Assembly: GCA_900642245.1 (NCBI GenBank)
Contig: CAAAJI010000018.1
Location: 273,737-337,736, forward strand
DNA: 64,000 bases
Source of the DNA: Fragilaria radians
Taxonomy: Eukaryota; Bacillariophyta; Fragilariophyceae; Fragilariales; Fragilariaceae
Direction: 5' to 3'
Part shown: positions 45,560-56,445 of the stretch, piece by piece
How positions within the stretch are numbered: position 1 is the stretch's first letter
Layout: each line of letters begins with the position of its first letter
Translations under genes and position numbers: made by a program
The notes under the pieces: generated by a model
Database searches by the model: none
Seen by the model: only the letters and a program-made list of their open reading frames with translations
Told to the model about the DNA's origin: nothing

Positions 45560-46605
45560 CTGCGAAGAAACTGTTGTCATCTGAAAAAACGTTCTACTCC
45601 CACTATTTTCCTAATGAATCTTGGATATCATGTTTTGCATGTGTATAACCTGGATATTCCCTACAAGTAACACAATTTTCTTCACGAAACTTTCATTTGA
45701 AGCTTCGAATGGATTCCCACATCTTTTGTCTCATAAACATATCAAATCATTCGTTTCAATATTCAGGTTTGCCCTAACTACATTGCTTAAATCCAGTCTG
45801 CTTAGTTTTACAAGTACAATTCCTATTCTGAATAACTTGTGTTTTTTTGTCGTCCACTTCGTGTTATTTTGGCTTAAACATCTTTAATTAGTTTGGAAGC
45901 GTAGTTTTGTATTTTCTCCCTTCTTGATTTGTATTACAATCTTCCATAAGCTTTTTAATAATTCTGGATTGTTTAACCATAGGTTACTTCCAATTAATTC
46001 CAATTTACATGCGGAAAGTTTTCAATTCCAGCTTCAATCCTTTACTTGAATCTCTTACCAAGATCTTTCAGCAATTCCTCAATCAAACTTACATTTCCGG
46101 CAATGATCCCATTGTTGACATAAAAATATATAAGACAACTTTCTTTGTTTCTTTGCTTCAAAAAATGCAGGAATCACTTTGGTTTTTCTCAAACCATTTC
46201 ATGATGAATATTTCGAATTTCATATGTTGTTGCCTCGTCACTTGTACCAATCCATAAATCGATTTCTTCTGCGTTAAGACATTCCCCTTTTCTTCTTCTC
46301 GGCCCTCCTCTTCTGACAAACCTTGAGGCCTTTTCCTTAAATTTTTTTGCCGGCATCACCTTCACGGATCGTCTCGCTCATGCTGTTCTCGATGATCCCA
46401 AAACAGAGATCTGATTCACAGCTGATCAACGACTTGGCATAAGCTAGAGCACATTTAGTCATTACTTCCATAAAATTGGGTTCATACTTTTTTATGACCT
46501 CTTCACCAAAAAGTACTTCCTTGTATCCCCTGACCATCGATTTGGCCAAGAAACCCTTGGACCAAGGTTCCCAATCCTTCACATTTCCCCAGAAAGTGAA
46601 TTAGC
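45560..46605 (-). mobile_element. Copia-type retrotransposon remnant (gag joined to RT)
   Basis: On the minus strand a gag fragment begins near 46605: FWGNVKDWEPWSKGFLA, then GYKEVLFGEEVIKKY, AYAKSLISCESDLCFGI and EGDA, resembling the UBN2-type gag of diatom Copia elements. It ends near 46340. Without the intervening protease and integrase, reverse-transcriptase sequence follows in shifted frames: KKSIYGLVQVTRQ, then YVNNGIIAGNVSLIEELL, GKRFK, RIEAGIENF, SRIIKKL and VKLSRLDLSNVVR. The catalytic YVDD reads YVNN. Frameshifts and stops are numerous, so the copy is dead. A large internal deletion must have joined gag to the C-terminal RT half. Confidence 0.75.
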
Positions 46606-48628
46606 ATCCATGTTTTAAGCTCTAGGCCTTGACGTTTACAACCGTGTTAATTTTGCCAGGTTGTGTGAGTGTGTGTTGATTGCTAATAGGAAGAAATAGT
46701 ACAAGAATGGCTTTAAAAAACGAGCGATTCTTAATTTTTATGGTTTTTCTCTTACTGGTTTTCTAGTGAACTTCGTACTTTTACAATTCTTTCTGTGTCC
46801 GCCTGAATAACACGACGTTCTCTTCACTTAATACCAAATTTTCATATTTCCTCCTCCTTTTTCTCTTCCAAGAGNNNNNNNNNNNNNNNNNNNNNNNNNN
46901 NNNNNNNNNNNNNNNNNNNNNNNNNNNNNNNNNNNNNNNNNNNNNNNNNNNNNNNNNNNNNNNNNNNNNNNNNNNNNNNNNNNNNNNNNNNNNNNNNNNN
47001 NNNNNNNNNNNNNNNNNNNNNNNNNNNNNNNNNNNNNNNNNNNNNNNNNNNNNNNNNNNNNNNNNNNNNNNNNNNNNNNNNNNNNNNNNNNNNNNNNNNN
47101 NNNNNNNNNNNNNNNNNNNNNNNNNNNNNNNNNNNNNNNNNNNNNNNNNNNNNNNNNNNNNNNNNNNNNNNNNNNNNNNNNNNNNNNNNNNNNNNNNNNN
47201 NNNNNNNNNNNNNNNNNNNNNNNNNNNNNNNNNNNNNNNNNNNNNNNNNNNNNNNNNNNNNNNNNNNNNNNNNNNNNNNNNNNNNNNNNNNNNNNNNNNN
47301 NNNNNNNNNNNNNNNNNNNNNNNNNNNNNNNNNNNNNNNNNNNNNNNNNNNNNNNNNNNNNNNNNNNNNNNNNNNNNNNNNNNNNNNNNNNNNNAAGAAT
47401 ACCAATATCGAAATTGCATTATCGAAAACGTATTTTTACATTCGCTAGATTTGCTACAAATAACCCCTAACCCCTAAGATCAAACGATTAATTTTGATAA
47501 GAATGGTCTATCTTTCATTTCCCGGTTAGAAGTCTGCAACGTCAGTTATTGCATAGAATTTTTATGCTATTGTTGAAGTTTGAACATTCAAGTCAAACGT
47601 ATTATTGCATGCTGTTTTGTGGCCTTACCTCAGCGTAAAAATGTTGTCTTAATATATGTAGATACGTAATTATAGGGCTATCTCTGTAACGTATTCCAGT
47701 ATAGCAATGATTGAGCATTGACGTTGGGGAAAAAATAAGGTAGTTATAGTCACTTTTATACTATTATCATTATGAGTTAAAGCTATATTTCTGATGACTC
47801 TGTTGTTGTTAACGTTTTTACTGTTGGAGAGTCAAAGCTGTGAAAAAAGTCAATATCATTGTTCTCTTCACCTTACTTTTGTTTACCCTTTGCTAGCATG
47901 AGTATTCAAAAAGACGAGGCAAAGAAAGCATCAATACGATAGTTGTAGAATTGCAGCAATGTCATTGGTTTACATGATTAATGCCTTGTAAAGCAGTTAA
48001 AGGCAGACTTTAGATTATTGTCTTGATCCACAAGACATTGAAGAAAATGTGTACATTCAAAGTAAGATAGTTATTTGTATTTCAATGTTTTGATCGATTT
48101 TTTTTAATTACAGTTGTATTTTGCTCTAAAACATCATCGCCACTGTCTAGTGTAATTAGAAATTCAGCGTATTTGCAAGGCAAGAGCTTACAAATATTAA
48201 GACAACAGAAATAATATTTGCTCAGAGGATCAATGAATACTGATACCACACAACCTGATGCTGTTTAGTTATTTATTGCAACATTTTGCATCCAAAAATG
48301 TTAGGGCTACTAGTTTTGATGGAGCTGGAGATTTTGTACGGCTCAACAAGTTTCCTGGATGAGAGTGAACCCATTGAATTTTTTGGCATGTCTCAAATCA
48401 ATTTTCTTTTTTGCAACCTTCCTTGTATTAGAAGAACAAATGTTAAAACAAGCAACTACAAGGAATCAAATCTTGATACTTTTGTCAAATTCTAATTGAA
48501 CTCAATGTTGATGCTGTGAGTGTTTAAATCAATCGTGATCACGACGTATCTCATATCCTTAATGAGTAGAATCGCAGGGATTAAATCGAGTCAAGCCAAT
48601 CATAGTATCAAAGATTTGGCTTTAAAGG
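46606..48628. other. intergenic region with second gap
   Basis: About 2 kb including 520 N. Flanking DNA is AT-rich. A doubled ccccta motif near 47463 resembles telomeric repeat only superficially. Frames at 48286-48495 and 48520-48702 have no recognisable content. Confidence 0.4.
46875..47394. other. assembly gap (520 N)
   Basis: Run of N. The left flank is rich in ctcctcctttttctcttcc, so a polypyrimidine repeat may lie in the gap. Confidence 0.95.
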
Positions 48629-51546
48629 ATGGCGCCAAGAGCTCTGTTTATTCTATTCGTCTTGTTTCAGACGCTTTTCTCAACGTCGTCAGAATCCTGT
48701 GAACGTCTTAAAGCCTCCTTATCCTATACACAAGAACAAGCACCTCGTGATTTGTCAGGAGTGGTACGTTGCGTTGTTTTCATAGCTTTTACCTACGAAT
48801 ACTCAGCGAGTAGTCGGTCCCACTGGGAATACAATATTTGCTCACATTTTTCATAACCACGACTTTTTGTCTTCCTACATTCATAAACCTTTGATTTATT
48901 CTATTCTCCTAATTATTTTGATTTAGCTACCCGTTGTTGTGGAGCGTGTCAATCAGGAATTGGATGGCGTTGTGGATGTGGAAGTGGAATGGAATGGAAG
49001 TGACTTGCATGGAAAGGTTGGAGATCATTTCATTCAATGTAAAGTCACTAGGCTTGTCAATGCTATACATCAAGCGAATACGCAAGTTGATGCACTAAAA
49101 AAGGATGATCAGGGACGTCACGTAATTGTTCAGTGCTTCACTCTCTCCTTCACGATTCTTGACACCAATGAATGTACCCTACCAAAGGATCATCCAATGC
49201 ACCACAACTGTCATGATTCCGCAATTTGTGTCAACACCATTGGATCTTACGAATGTCTCTGCCCAAAATTAGGAGAAACAACCTCTAAAAGTTTGGAAGC
49301 AGATGAACATTTTTGGACCAAGATTAAAGAAGAAAAAAGAAGTGGCTGGGAACTTTCCTACGCCATACCCTCCAAATCATCTTGCCCTTTATCTCCTTCA
49401 TCATTTTCCTGCTGCTCTCATTCAGGACATTCGTTGGAGGGGAAAGCTTGTCGAAAGGCTTTCACCTGTCCGACAGACCCCTGTGTTAAGAGTACGTGTG
49501 ATCCACTTGCACAATGTATCCGAAATGAAAACCCTCTTGCACTGCCGAATCATAGTTGCATGTGTCCAAATGGCTTAATGGGAAATGGTAGACTATGTGG
49601 GAAGCGAGATTTACCACCTAAACCTATGGTTATGTACGATGGCATTACACCCACGGAGGAAACCGTAAAGAATAACTATTATTGCGGATGTAATAAGCCA
49701 GAAATAGATGCTTGCGCTGGTTTCCCTCCTTGTCAAGGTATGTATTGTTTTCTGTTTTTGGAAGAATTCTTAACGACATCAGTAAGCTTATCACTTTCAC
49801 TTTAGGAAATCATCAAACTTGTGTTGTAATTGCCCATAACACACCAACATGCGCATGCGAACCTGGATACGTCGATAATCAGGATGGTTATGGCTGTGTT
49901 GACGAATCGCCTCCTATCTTGAAGTTACGTCCGGATGGTCAAGATACTATGACACTTCACCAAGGGGACTTTTATAAAGAACATGCCGTAGATGTTGTCG
50001 ATGAGAATGCCGAAGAATATTTTCGTAGTTTACGAATCACATATTCGGAACCTTTGCCACCTGGCTGCCTCGTAAAGATGGGTAGGTTTCATGTAAACTA
50101 CACAATAGCCACTCCATGGACTTCGTATCAATTCGTTAGAGTGACCCGGAATGTCATTGTTAATGATATTGATGAATGTTCGCTGGAAGTTAAGAAATAT
50201 TCTGACACTTGCCCACAACTTATCCCTCAATGTCACGAGTCTGCAACATGTATTAATACCATTGGAAGTTATACTTGTCAATGTCCAAAATTTACATCGG
50301 GGGATGGCTTTAAGAAAATAACGTCGGGTGTTTTACCTGACGGATATCAAGGAGGAACTGGATGTGTCGATACTTCAAAGCCAGTCATTACTCTGAAGGG
50401 ACCCAATCCCAAAATCATCAAGGTCTGTAAGTGTGGTGTCATGGGAGGACGAGCCACCAACGGCGAGGAAGCGCTTTGTACGCAACAAAGAAATAACTTT
50501 GGAAGGAATCTTAAGGTTTGTGAATTCATATCATGACAGCGTAACTCTTGGCTTCACTAACAGATCATTCTTTTCAGGATTTAATTGATGCAACGAAAGG
50601 GTCTGATCTTTGTGCAACTCACATTAATCCCAACCCAAAACCAGGAGATTGTGTAAAGGCTATCGACAATACTTTCCATGGCGTCATCGATATTACACCT
50701 CGAGTTGTTGTTGGGACTCCGGTTGAAAAATCCCGTTTTTTATGGTCTGTACCATATGACGTTATGGATGCTGCAGGTAATCAAGCTACTACCGTCTGGC
50801 GTGATGTCGTGGTTGAAGAAGTGGACATTGGAGATATCGAACTTCGAATAAGACGCGAAGTGATGGCAGAAGTGGACAAAAAAACTGAGTTAGCGGTGAA
50901 AAAAGCTGTGGCAGAAGAACGGGCCAAATACGTAGCCAAGTCTGAAAAGACGGCAATAAAAGAAGAATGCCCTATATGCGCAAAGTGTGCAGTTTGTAAG
51001 GAAATCAAGTTTGATGTTTCAAAAGAATGTCCAAAGTATTGTGATGCAAGAAACCCTGGAAGTTGTGAGGCTCAGGAATCAACCTTGTGGGATGTAGTTG
51101 ATGGCAAAACTCCCATTCTATACCTCATTGCCTCTGGATGTTTCATCATCGTGTTGCGCTTCATCATCACTTTATGGTTCAATCCAGGTGCTCTACTTGG
51201 TAGAACAAATTATGACTATGGGTCAACCCCGGCAATTTCCAGTCCAACCCATCTCTCAAACACTCCTGTAGTTTCAACAGCAAATTCCACAAGGTCGCAA
51301 AACTTTACGTTTTCAGACTCTATGTATGGGGCTGTCTCTCGATCACGACAATCTCAAGGAGGATTATTCTCTCCAAAGTCAAGCCGTCTTGGCCACAGTT
51401 TAGAAACTAACGGTTTGTCATCATCGCCTGCTATACTTCATGGTGATATTGCCAACAGCCCCTTTCCAGACACTGATATCATGGATATTTACGCAGATTC
51501 CATTGTGCCCAGTGAACGCGGTGATTATCGCAAGGGACAGCGATAA
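48629..51546 (+). CDS. EGF and Ig-like type I membrane protein
   Basis: Four exons, 48629-48763, 48927-49737, 49806-50515 and 50578-51546 (introns of 163, 68 and 62 nt), give 874 residues. A signal peptide (MAPRALFILFVLFQTLFSTSS) starts the protein. Calcium-binding EGF modules lie at about 124-165 (DTNECT ... CVNTIGSYECLC) and 437-500 (DIDECS ... CINTIGSYTCQC), with further Cys-rich EGF-like stretches between. Two Ig-like/DUF5011-type modules at about 351-435 and 509-632 show PPILKLRPDG and PVITLKGPNP starts and VTRNVIVND and DAAGNQATTVWRDVVVEE ends. A charged helix and a CPICAKCAVCK cluster precede a membrane segment at about 730-752 (LYLIASGCFIIVLRFII). The tail is Ser-rich. A cell-surface adhesion or receptor role is inferred. 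Confidence 0.88.
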
Positions 51547-51836
51547 ATATTAGGGATTTCTAAGTTTCAATGATGGGGAATTGAAAAATATTTGTTCACC
51601 GTGGTGTTGATTGTTTTTAGATAAAACTAAGCTATCCTAAGAAAAGACTACAATGATTTTTATAAAACCATAGCAAGTTGATCAATACTATACCAGATAT
51701 CAATTTCTCTTTTGATTTTCGATAACCTTGTAAGGAGATCTAAAATTACTGTTAAGGATTTGTTTTCTATGCGAGATTCAACCGAGCACACTCGGTCAAC
51801 ATTGACACTAATAGCTGTTTGGTTATGATGCGTCTT

Positions 51837-52973
51837 CTACCAAGCCAGCAGCTCTAAGATTTCTATCATTGCTCTTTCATTCAACTGTGCAATTTGGGTA
51901 TCGTGATGATGTTCAGATAATGACAATTGTAATTGTATATACCCGTCTTCGGTAGGTTCGAAACCGTGTCTGCGTAGGATCTTAGAGTCTTCACCCATGT
52001 ATACCAACTGGAGCAAGACTTCTTGCAAAAGATGATGTCGCAGAACCACTGATTCCTGAAAATCTGTAGCTGTGTACCGATAGAGCGAATAAAAAACAAA
52101 AAAAGTGGAGAGAGAGAAATTATAATTTTAACGATAAAAGAAACATTGGTGTGAGTACGTGCTCAAGGAATGAAAACTGTTGATGATTGCCTTGTTCCAA
52201 GATAATGCATGAATGTATGTTGTTACTTAACTTGTTGCCTTGATAGTATGAGATTCTTTTCGAACGGTGTCTAAAATTGCTGGGTCTATAATTTTCTTGG
52301 AAATTTGTTCCGTTATGGTTCTTGCTTTTTCAATGGATATTTCTTGAATACTATCACTCTTAATACCAAAACCCGTACATACGACAGTCCTCCAAGCATC
52401 TCTATTCGATTTACGTAGATAATCTGGTATTTCAGGTTCAGCCATAACATCCCCAATCTCGTTGCCATTCCCCTTGCCTTTTTGCACGTACGCTATGACT
52501 TGATCGTGATACAATTTAAGTCCACGTTCATCTGGTTGGTAACCTAGTCCGGATAATGCATGGCACTGAACTGCGTGGTAAATTTCCATACATCTTTGCC
52601 ATTTCACAACAAGAGGCAAGGATTCATTGTCCTTTAATTCCAACAAACGTTGTCGACCCATGCCATGACGTAAATACAAAAATACGGTACGTTGGACACC
52701 TTGTACAATTTCACGTTTTAACTTAGGAGGAGGTTGAAGTGGAGGACTAGATGAATCGTCGGAATCAAATGAATCTTCAGAAACGTCGGAAAAAGAACGA
52801 CGTTGGATCCAGAAAACCTCTTGTTGTGGCGGGACTTTTGGTGAAAAACTCGACAGATAACCGACAATAGCATTGTTGGTGGAAACCATCCTCGGAATAT
52901 GGCTCAAGAGAGATTTCCTACGTGTCAATGGGGACAACATGAAACGAACTCGAGAAGGAGAAAGATGGAACAT
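51837..52973 (-). CDS. two-exon protein of unknown function, possibly organellar
   Basis: Minus-strand exons 52973-52232 and 52069-51837, with a 162-nt intron (donor ACAA|gttaag, acceptor tacacag|CTACAG) that keeps frame, give 324 residues. The unspliced reading stops shortly after the donor, and the downstream exon reads EDSKILRRHGFEPTEDG and LNERAMIEILELL. The N-terminus is rich in Arg, Ser and Leu with few acids (MFHLSPSRVRFMLSPLTRRKS), like a mitochondrial presequence. A central block (FLYLRHGMGRQRLLEL, WQRCMEIYHAVQCHAL, YHDQVIAYVQKG) is probably helical. No family was recognised. The gene is divergent from the LRR gene, with 153 bases between start codons. Confidence 0.65.
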
Positions 52974-53126
52974 GTCGCCCAGTCAATTTATCTTTCAAAA
53001 TGATGAACGGGTGATGGAAATATCATAAATATCCAAGACAAGGTGACGGACGACCGACCACTGTTCACAGACACTACTAGTTTGACATGCCACGAAATAA
53101 CCCAAACCCAAATCAGTTTTTGTTAC
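52974..53126. promoter_or_regulatory. short divergent promoter region
   Basis: Only 153 bases separate the ATG of the minus-strand unknown gene from the chosen ATG of the plus-strand LRR gene, so the two probably share a bidirectional promoter. No specific element was identified. Confidence 0.4.
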
Positions 53127-54542
53127 ATGACAACAACAAACATTTATGAATACACTTTGTATTTAGCAAAATCATCTCCATGGATCGAAAAAACAAGGTT
53201 TCATAACAGGAAGGAGGTCATGAGCAGCAGCGAAAGATTCATAAGGTTTTGCAATCGATACTTCACGTATCGTACGAAGTACCAAACTAAGAATGAAACT
53301 ATGGATATCGTATCGAATCCCATAACGAAAAATGACATTCCGAAATTAATCCATATAATAAAAATGAAGGCTTCCATGAAGCAGCGACTTGTTTTACAGA
53401 TAGATTTTCGCGATTTGAAAGACGATGAATGTTTCCTTCCGTTTGCACATGCTCTTTATGTTACAGAAACAAAATCGACAACACTATTTCTTCTAATCAA
53501 GTCATGTACAGCCAACCTAACTTCTACAATAGCAAAGGGATTGAAAGCACATTCAGGCTTGACAAAACTAACGATTCATGTTGAATCGACAACAATTCTT
53601 GCCATAATTGAGGCTTGTCAATCGATGTCCTCATTGACTGAACTCGAACTTTTTCGAAGGAAAATTAGGACTGAAGAAGCCACGGCATTAGCAGAAAGTA
53701 TCCGTTTGAACCACTCACTTAATGTTATAAATCTATATATTGCCATCAATAATGATTTGGGCGATGACGAAACTACTTTGATCTCTGATGCTCTTGTAAT
53801 TGTCAATGCTATCGGACGTAGTATGACTTTGAAGACATTTAACTTTGCAGTAGGAAGAGTTCCAATTGAGTTATGCGATGCATTAGCCATGATGTTGAAC
53901 ATGAATGCCACTTTGACGACATTGGATCTAGCACACAACTGGATTGCTGAACCACAGGACATCACTTCCCTTGCTAAGGCTCTTCACGTCAATACATCGT
54001 TGTCCACTTTGGATCTTACCGGTCTTTTTATTGGAGACATTGGGACGTCAGCACTTGCGGAGGCTCTTCGAGTCAATACGACACTGACAAGTTTAAATCT
54101 TTCACACAATAACATTGGTACAGACGGAATACATGCACTAGCAGATGTCCTTCAGGTGCAATTAGTTGGTCTGACCAAACTTTATCTTTCAAACAATATC
54201 ATTGGAGATAATGACACGATTACGCTCGCAAGGGCTCTTCAAGTTAATACTTTGCTGACACTAGTAGACCTACAATTCAATCCGATCCATGAGGATGGAG
54301 CGATTGCTGTTGCAGAGGCCTTGAGGTTCAACCCCACATTGAAGATATTGTACTTACACGGTTGTTTTATTGCAAAGCATGGTTGGGATGCTTTAGAAAG
54401 TGCGATTGAATACAAAATTGATACACAACCACATCTTGAAAGGTTATTGTCCAAGTTGATTTGTATCGAAGGTGGCAGTGCCTTAGCCATTGCTTATCGG
54501 ATGAAATTTTCTTCCTTGTTGACCGTAAAAGATGTTGCATAG
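53127..54542 (+). CDS. ribonuclease-inhibitor-type leucine-rich repeat protein
   Basis: 471 residues from the ATG at 53127; the frame opens at a GTG and the ATG at 53220 is an alternative. After about 90 residues without repeats, tandem 28-residue LRRs of the RI/NLR type fill the rest, for example NASLTTLDLAHN-like units (NATLTTLDLAHNWI, NTSLSTLDLTGLFI, NTTLTSLNLSHNNIG, NTLLTLVDLQFNPI) with the linking pattern ALAEALRVN. The fold is a curved solenoid for protein binding. There is no NACHT, kinase or membrane part. It faces the next LRR gene tail to tail, with 2 nt between stop codons. Confidence 0.88.
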   Translation: MTTTNIYEYTLYLAKSSPWIEKTRFHNRKEVMSSSERFIRFCNRYFTYRTKYQTKNETMDIVSNPITKNDIPKLIHIIKMKASMKQRLVLQIDFRDLKDDECFLPFAHALYVTETKSTTLFLLIKSCTANLTSTIAKGLKAHSGLTKLTIHVESTTILAIIEACQSMSSLTELELFRRKIRTEEATALAESIRLNHSLNVINLYIAINNDLGDDETTLISDALVIVNAIGRSMTLKTFNFAVGRVPIELCDALAMMLNMNATLTTLDLAHNWIAEPQDITSLAKALHVNTSLSTLDLTGLFIGDIGTSALAEALRVNTTLTSLNLSHNNIGTDGIHALADVLQVQLVGLTKLYLSNNIIGDNDTITLARALQVNTLLTLVDLQFNPIHEDGAIAVAEALRFNPTLKILYLHGCFIAKHGWDALESAIEYKIDTQPHLERLLSKLICIEGGSALAIAYRMKFSSLLTVKDVA

Positions 54543-54544
54543 GA

Positions 54545-55834
54545 TCAGTAGTGAAACTCATGAGAGTTAGATTTACTTTTCAAGGCATCCGATATTGCAG
54601 CCTTTCCATCATCTCCAATTGAATTATGTTGCAATTGTAATGTAGTCAACGTGTCATTAATTTTCAGTGCATTGGCAAGCGCCTGTGCTCCAGTACACCC
54701 TATTGAATTGGAATAAATTTGTAACGTTGTTAGAACGCTATTGACGTAAAGTGACTTAGCCAATTCGATTGCTCCTATATCTCCTATTGAATTTACAGAA
54801 AGGTTGATTGCAGTCATTGTCTTGTTTACATGTAGTGCCTTGGCAAATGATATCGCCCCCTCTGGACCTATTGTATTGCATGATAAATTCAACAACGTCA
54901 GGGTCCTATTCACGTGCAATGACTGGGCAAGGGATGCGGCTCCATTCGCACCAATCAAGTTGTTGGAGATATGTAATTCTAGTAGTGTCCTATTCAGCTC
55001 AAGAGCTTTACCTAGTGACGTCGCTCCGATATCACCAATTGAATTGTAATCAAGATAGAACTTCCGTAAGGACTTATTGACCGACAATACATCAGCAAGT
55101 TCATTCGCTCCCCTGTAACAAATGGTATTACTACTCAGATTTAATGTAGACAGATTTGTCGAAGATGCTATCATTTTGGAAATTGCCCCCAAGGTACCAT
55201 TACCACCGTCCTCTCCTATCCCATTTTGACAGATCTGTAGCTTCGTTAAGGATCGATTTAACGTCAGTGCATCTGCCAACGCTTGAATACCAATCCAACC
55301 TATATTGTTCCTTTGAAGTATAAGTGTATTCAACGTATCCGTATTGAATGTAAGAGCCTTAGCCAACACCATTGCTCCCTCGTCTCCAATCGAATTCATA
55401 GAAAGTTGTAACGCTTTCAACGTTTTGTTGACTCTTAGTGCCTCTGCTAAAATAGATGCTCCATGAGTCTTGATGTTGTTATGGATGAGATGTAATGTCG
55501 TCAAGGATTTATTGGCTTTGAGAGCATTGGATAAAGCAATAACGGCATCATTGTCATCTCCCATATGAACTCGAATAATTTGTAACGTAATAAGCGTTGA
55601 GTTGAATTTGATAGCATCTGCTAGGACAATAATTCCTTGTACATCAATACCCTCACAAGAAATGTCAAGATTTTTCAACGATTTATTAGTCCTCAACGCT
55701 TGTGCAAGACTTTGAATTTGATATCTGTTAATTGTCATAATTTCAGAGAGAGTCAAGCTTTGTAATTTGTTCCTTTGTACTGCGACGATCCAAGGACAAG
55801 GAGGAGAGAACCAATTTTGGATAATTTGAAACAT
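54545..55834 (-). CDS. ribonuclease-inhibitor-type leucine-rich repeat protein
   Basis: 429 residues from an ATG at 55832-55834. Almost the whole chain is about fourteen 28-residue RI-type LRRs with the consensus LxTLxLxxNxIGDxGAxxLAxALxVN, for example RTLTLLNLSCNTIGPEGA, KTMTAINLSVNSIGDIGA and DTLTTLQLQHNSIGDDG. Only about 30 residues precede the repeats and about 10 follow. It is probably a free scaffold in the cytosol or nucleus. The repeats resemble those of the convergent neighbour, so an inverted duplication is possible. Stop codons of the two genes are 2 nt apart, so their transcripts must overlap at the 3' ends. Confidence 0.9.
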   Translation of the reverse strand: MFQIIQNWFSPPCPWIVAVQRNKLQSLTLSEIMTINRYQIQSLAQALRTNKSLKNLDISCEGIDVQGIIVLADAIKFNSTLITLQIIRVHMGDDNDAVIALSNALKANKSLTTLHLIHNNIKTHGASILAEALRVNKTLKALQLSMNSIGDEGAMVLAKALTFNTDTLNTLILQRNNIGWIGIQALADALTLNRSLTKLQICQNGIGEDGGNGTLGAISKMIASSTNLSTLNLSSNTICYRGANELADVLSVNKSLRKFYLDYNSIGDIGATSLGKALELNRTLLELHISNNLIGANGAASLAQSLHVNRTLTLLNLSCNTIGPEGAISFAKALHVNKTMTAINLSVNSIGDIGAIELAKSLYVNSVLTTLQIYSNSIGCTGAQALANALKINDTLTTLQLQHNSIGDDGKAAISDALKSKSNSHEFHY

Positions 55835-56440
55835 TTTTGATCGCGGAGGATTGATCTGATAAAAGTGGTTGTCTGTTAAAAATACTACCGTATGAGCTTT
55901 GGAACCAGTTTAAATTGTGAAATCTTCAGTTTAAAAGGATAACTTGAAATTTATGCATATCGAAGATCAATATGTTATGTATACATTTATCGGATGGTAC
56001 ATTTCATATTTGATGAACATGAAAGAGGTCTAAATGCTATTTTTTGAGAAACATTTCGTTTTAACCGCGTGAAAGATGCAAAACAAGGTGTCGTTACAGA
56101 ATATCCGGAGAAGGCGTCGTTGGTGATCAATGCGTGAAGCCAAAGGTAAAATTTGAGGACAAATTTGATGAATTCTATCTGTTGGAATGAATATTTCAAG
56201 ATGTCTAGTCATAGAAATTTAATGTATCCCTTTAAATTTAGATCACAATCTTGTTCCTTTTTAAGTCTATCAATCCACTTGTTTTTGTGTGTTTTTGTGT
56301 GTTTTCCTTTATCATTCTAATCAACTAGAGTTTTTCAACTCTATTCTATTACACAAGTTTTGCCAAGGTCAAGGGTTGCCAAATTCACCAAGTCTCTTAT
56401 TTTTATCACATTTATAAACCGCTAGCAAAGGTTCCAAGGG
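55835..56440. other. intergenic, upstream of the minus-strand LRR gene
   Basis: About 600 AT-rich bases. A short gtgtttttgt direct repeat occurs near 56283-56305. No gene was recognised. Confidence 0.45.
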
Positions 56441-56445
56441 GCATG

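Noticed and set aside
46781..47419. Long open frames across the second N gap
   Set aside because: Artefact of undetermined bases.
47460..47480. taacccctaacccctaa resembling telomere repeat
   Set aside because: Only two copies and not a perfect CCCTAA array.
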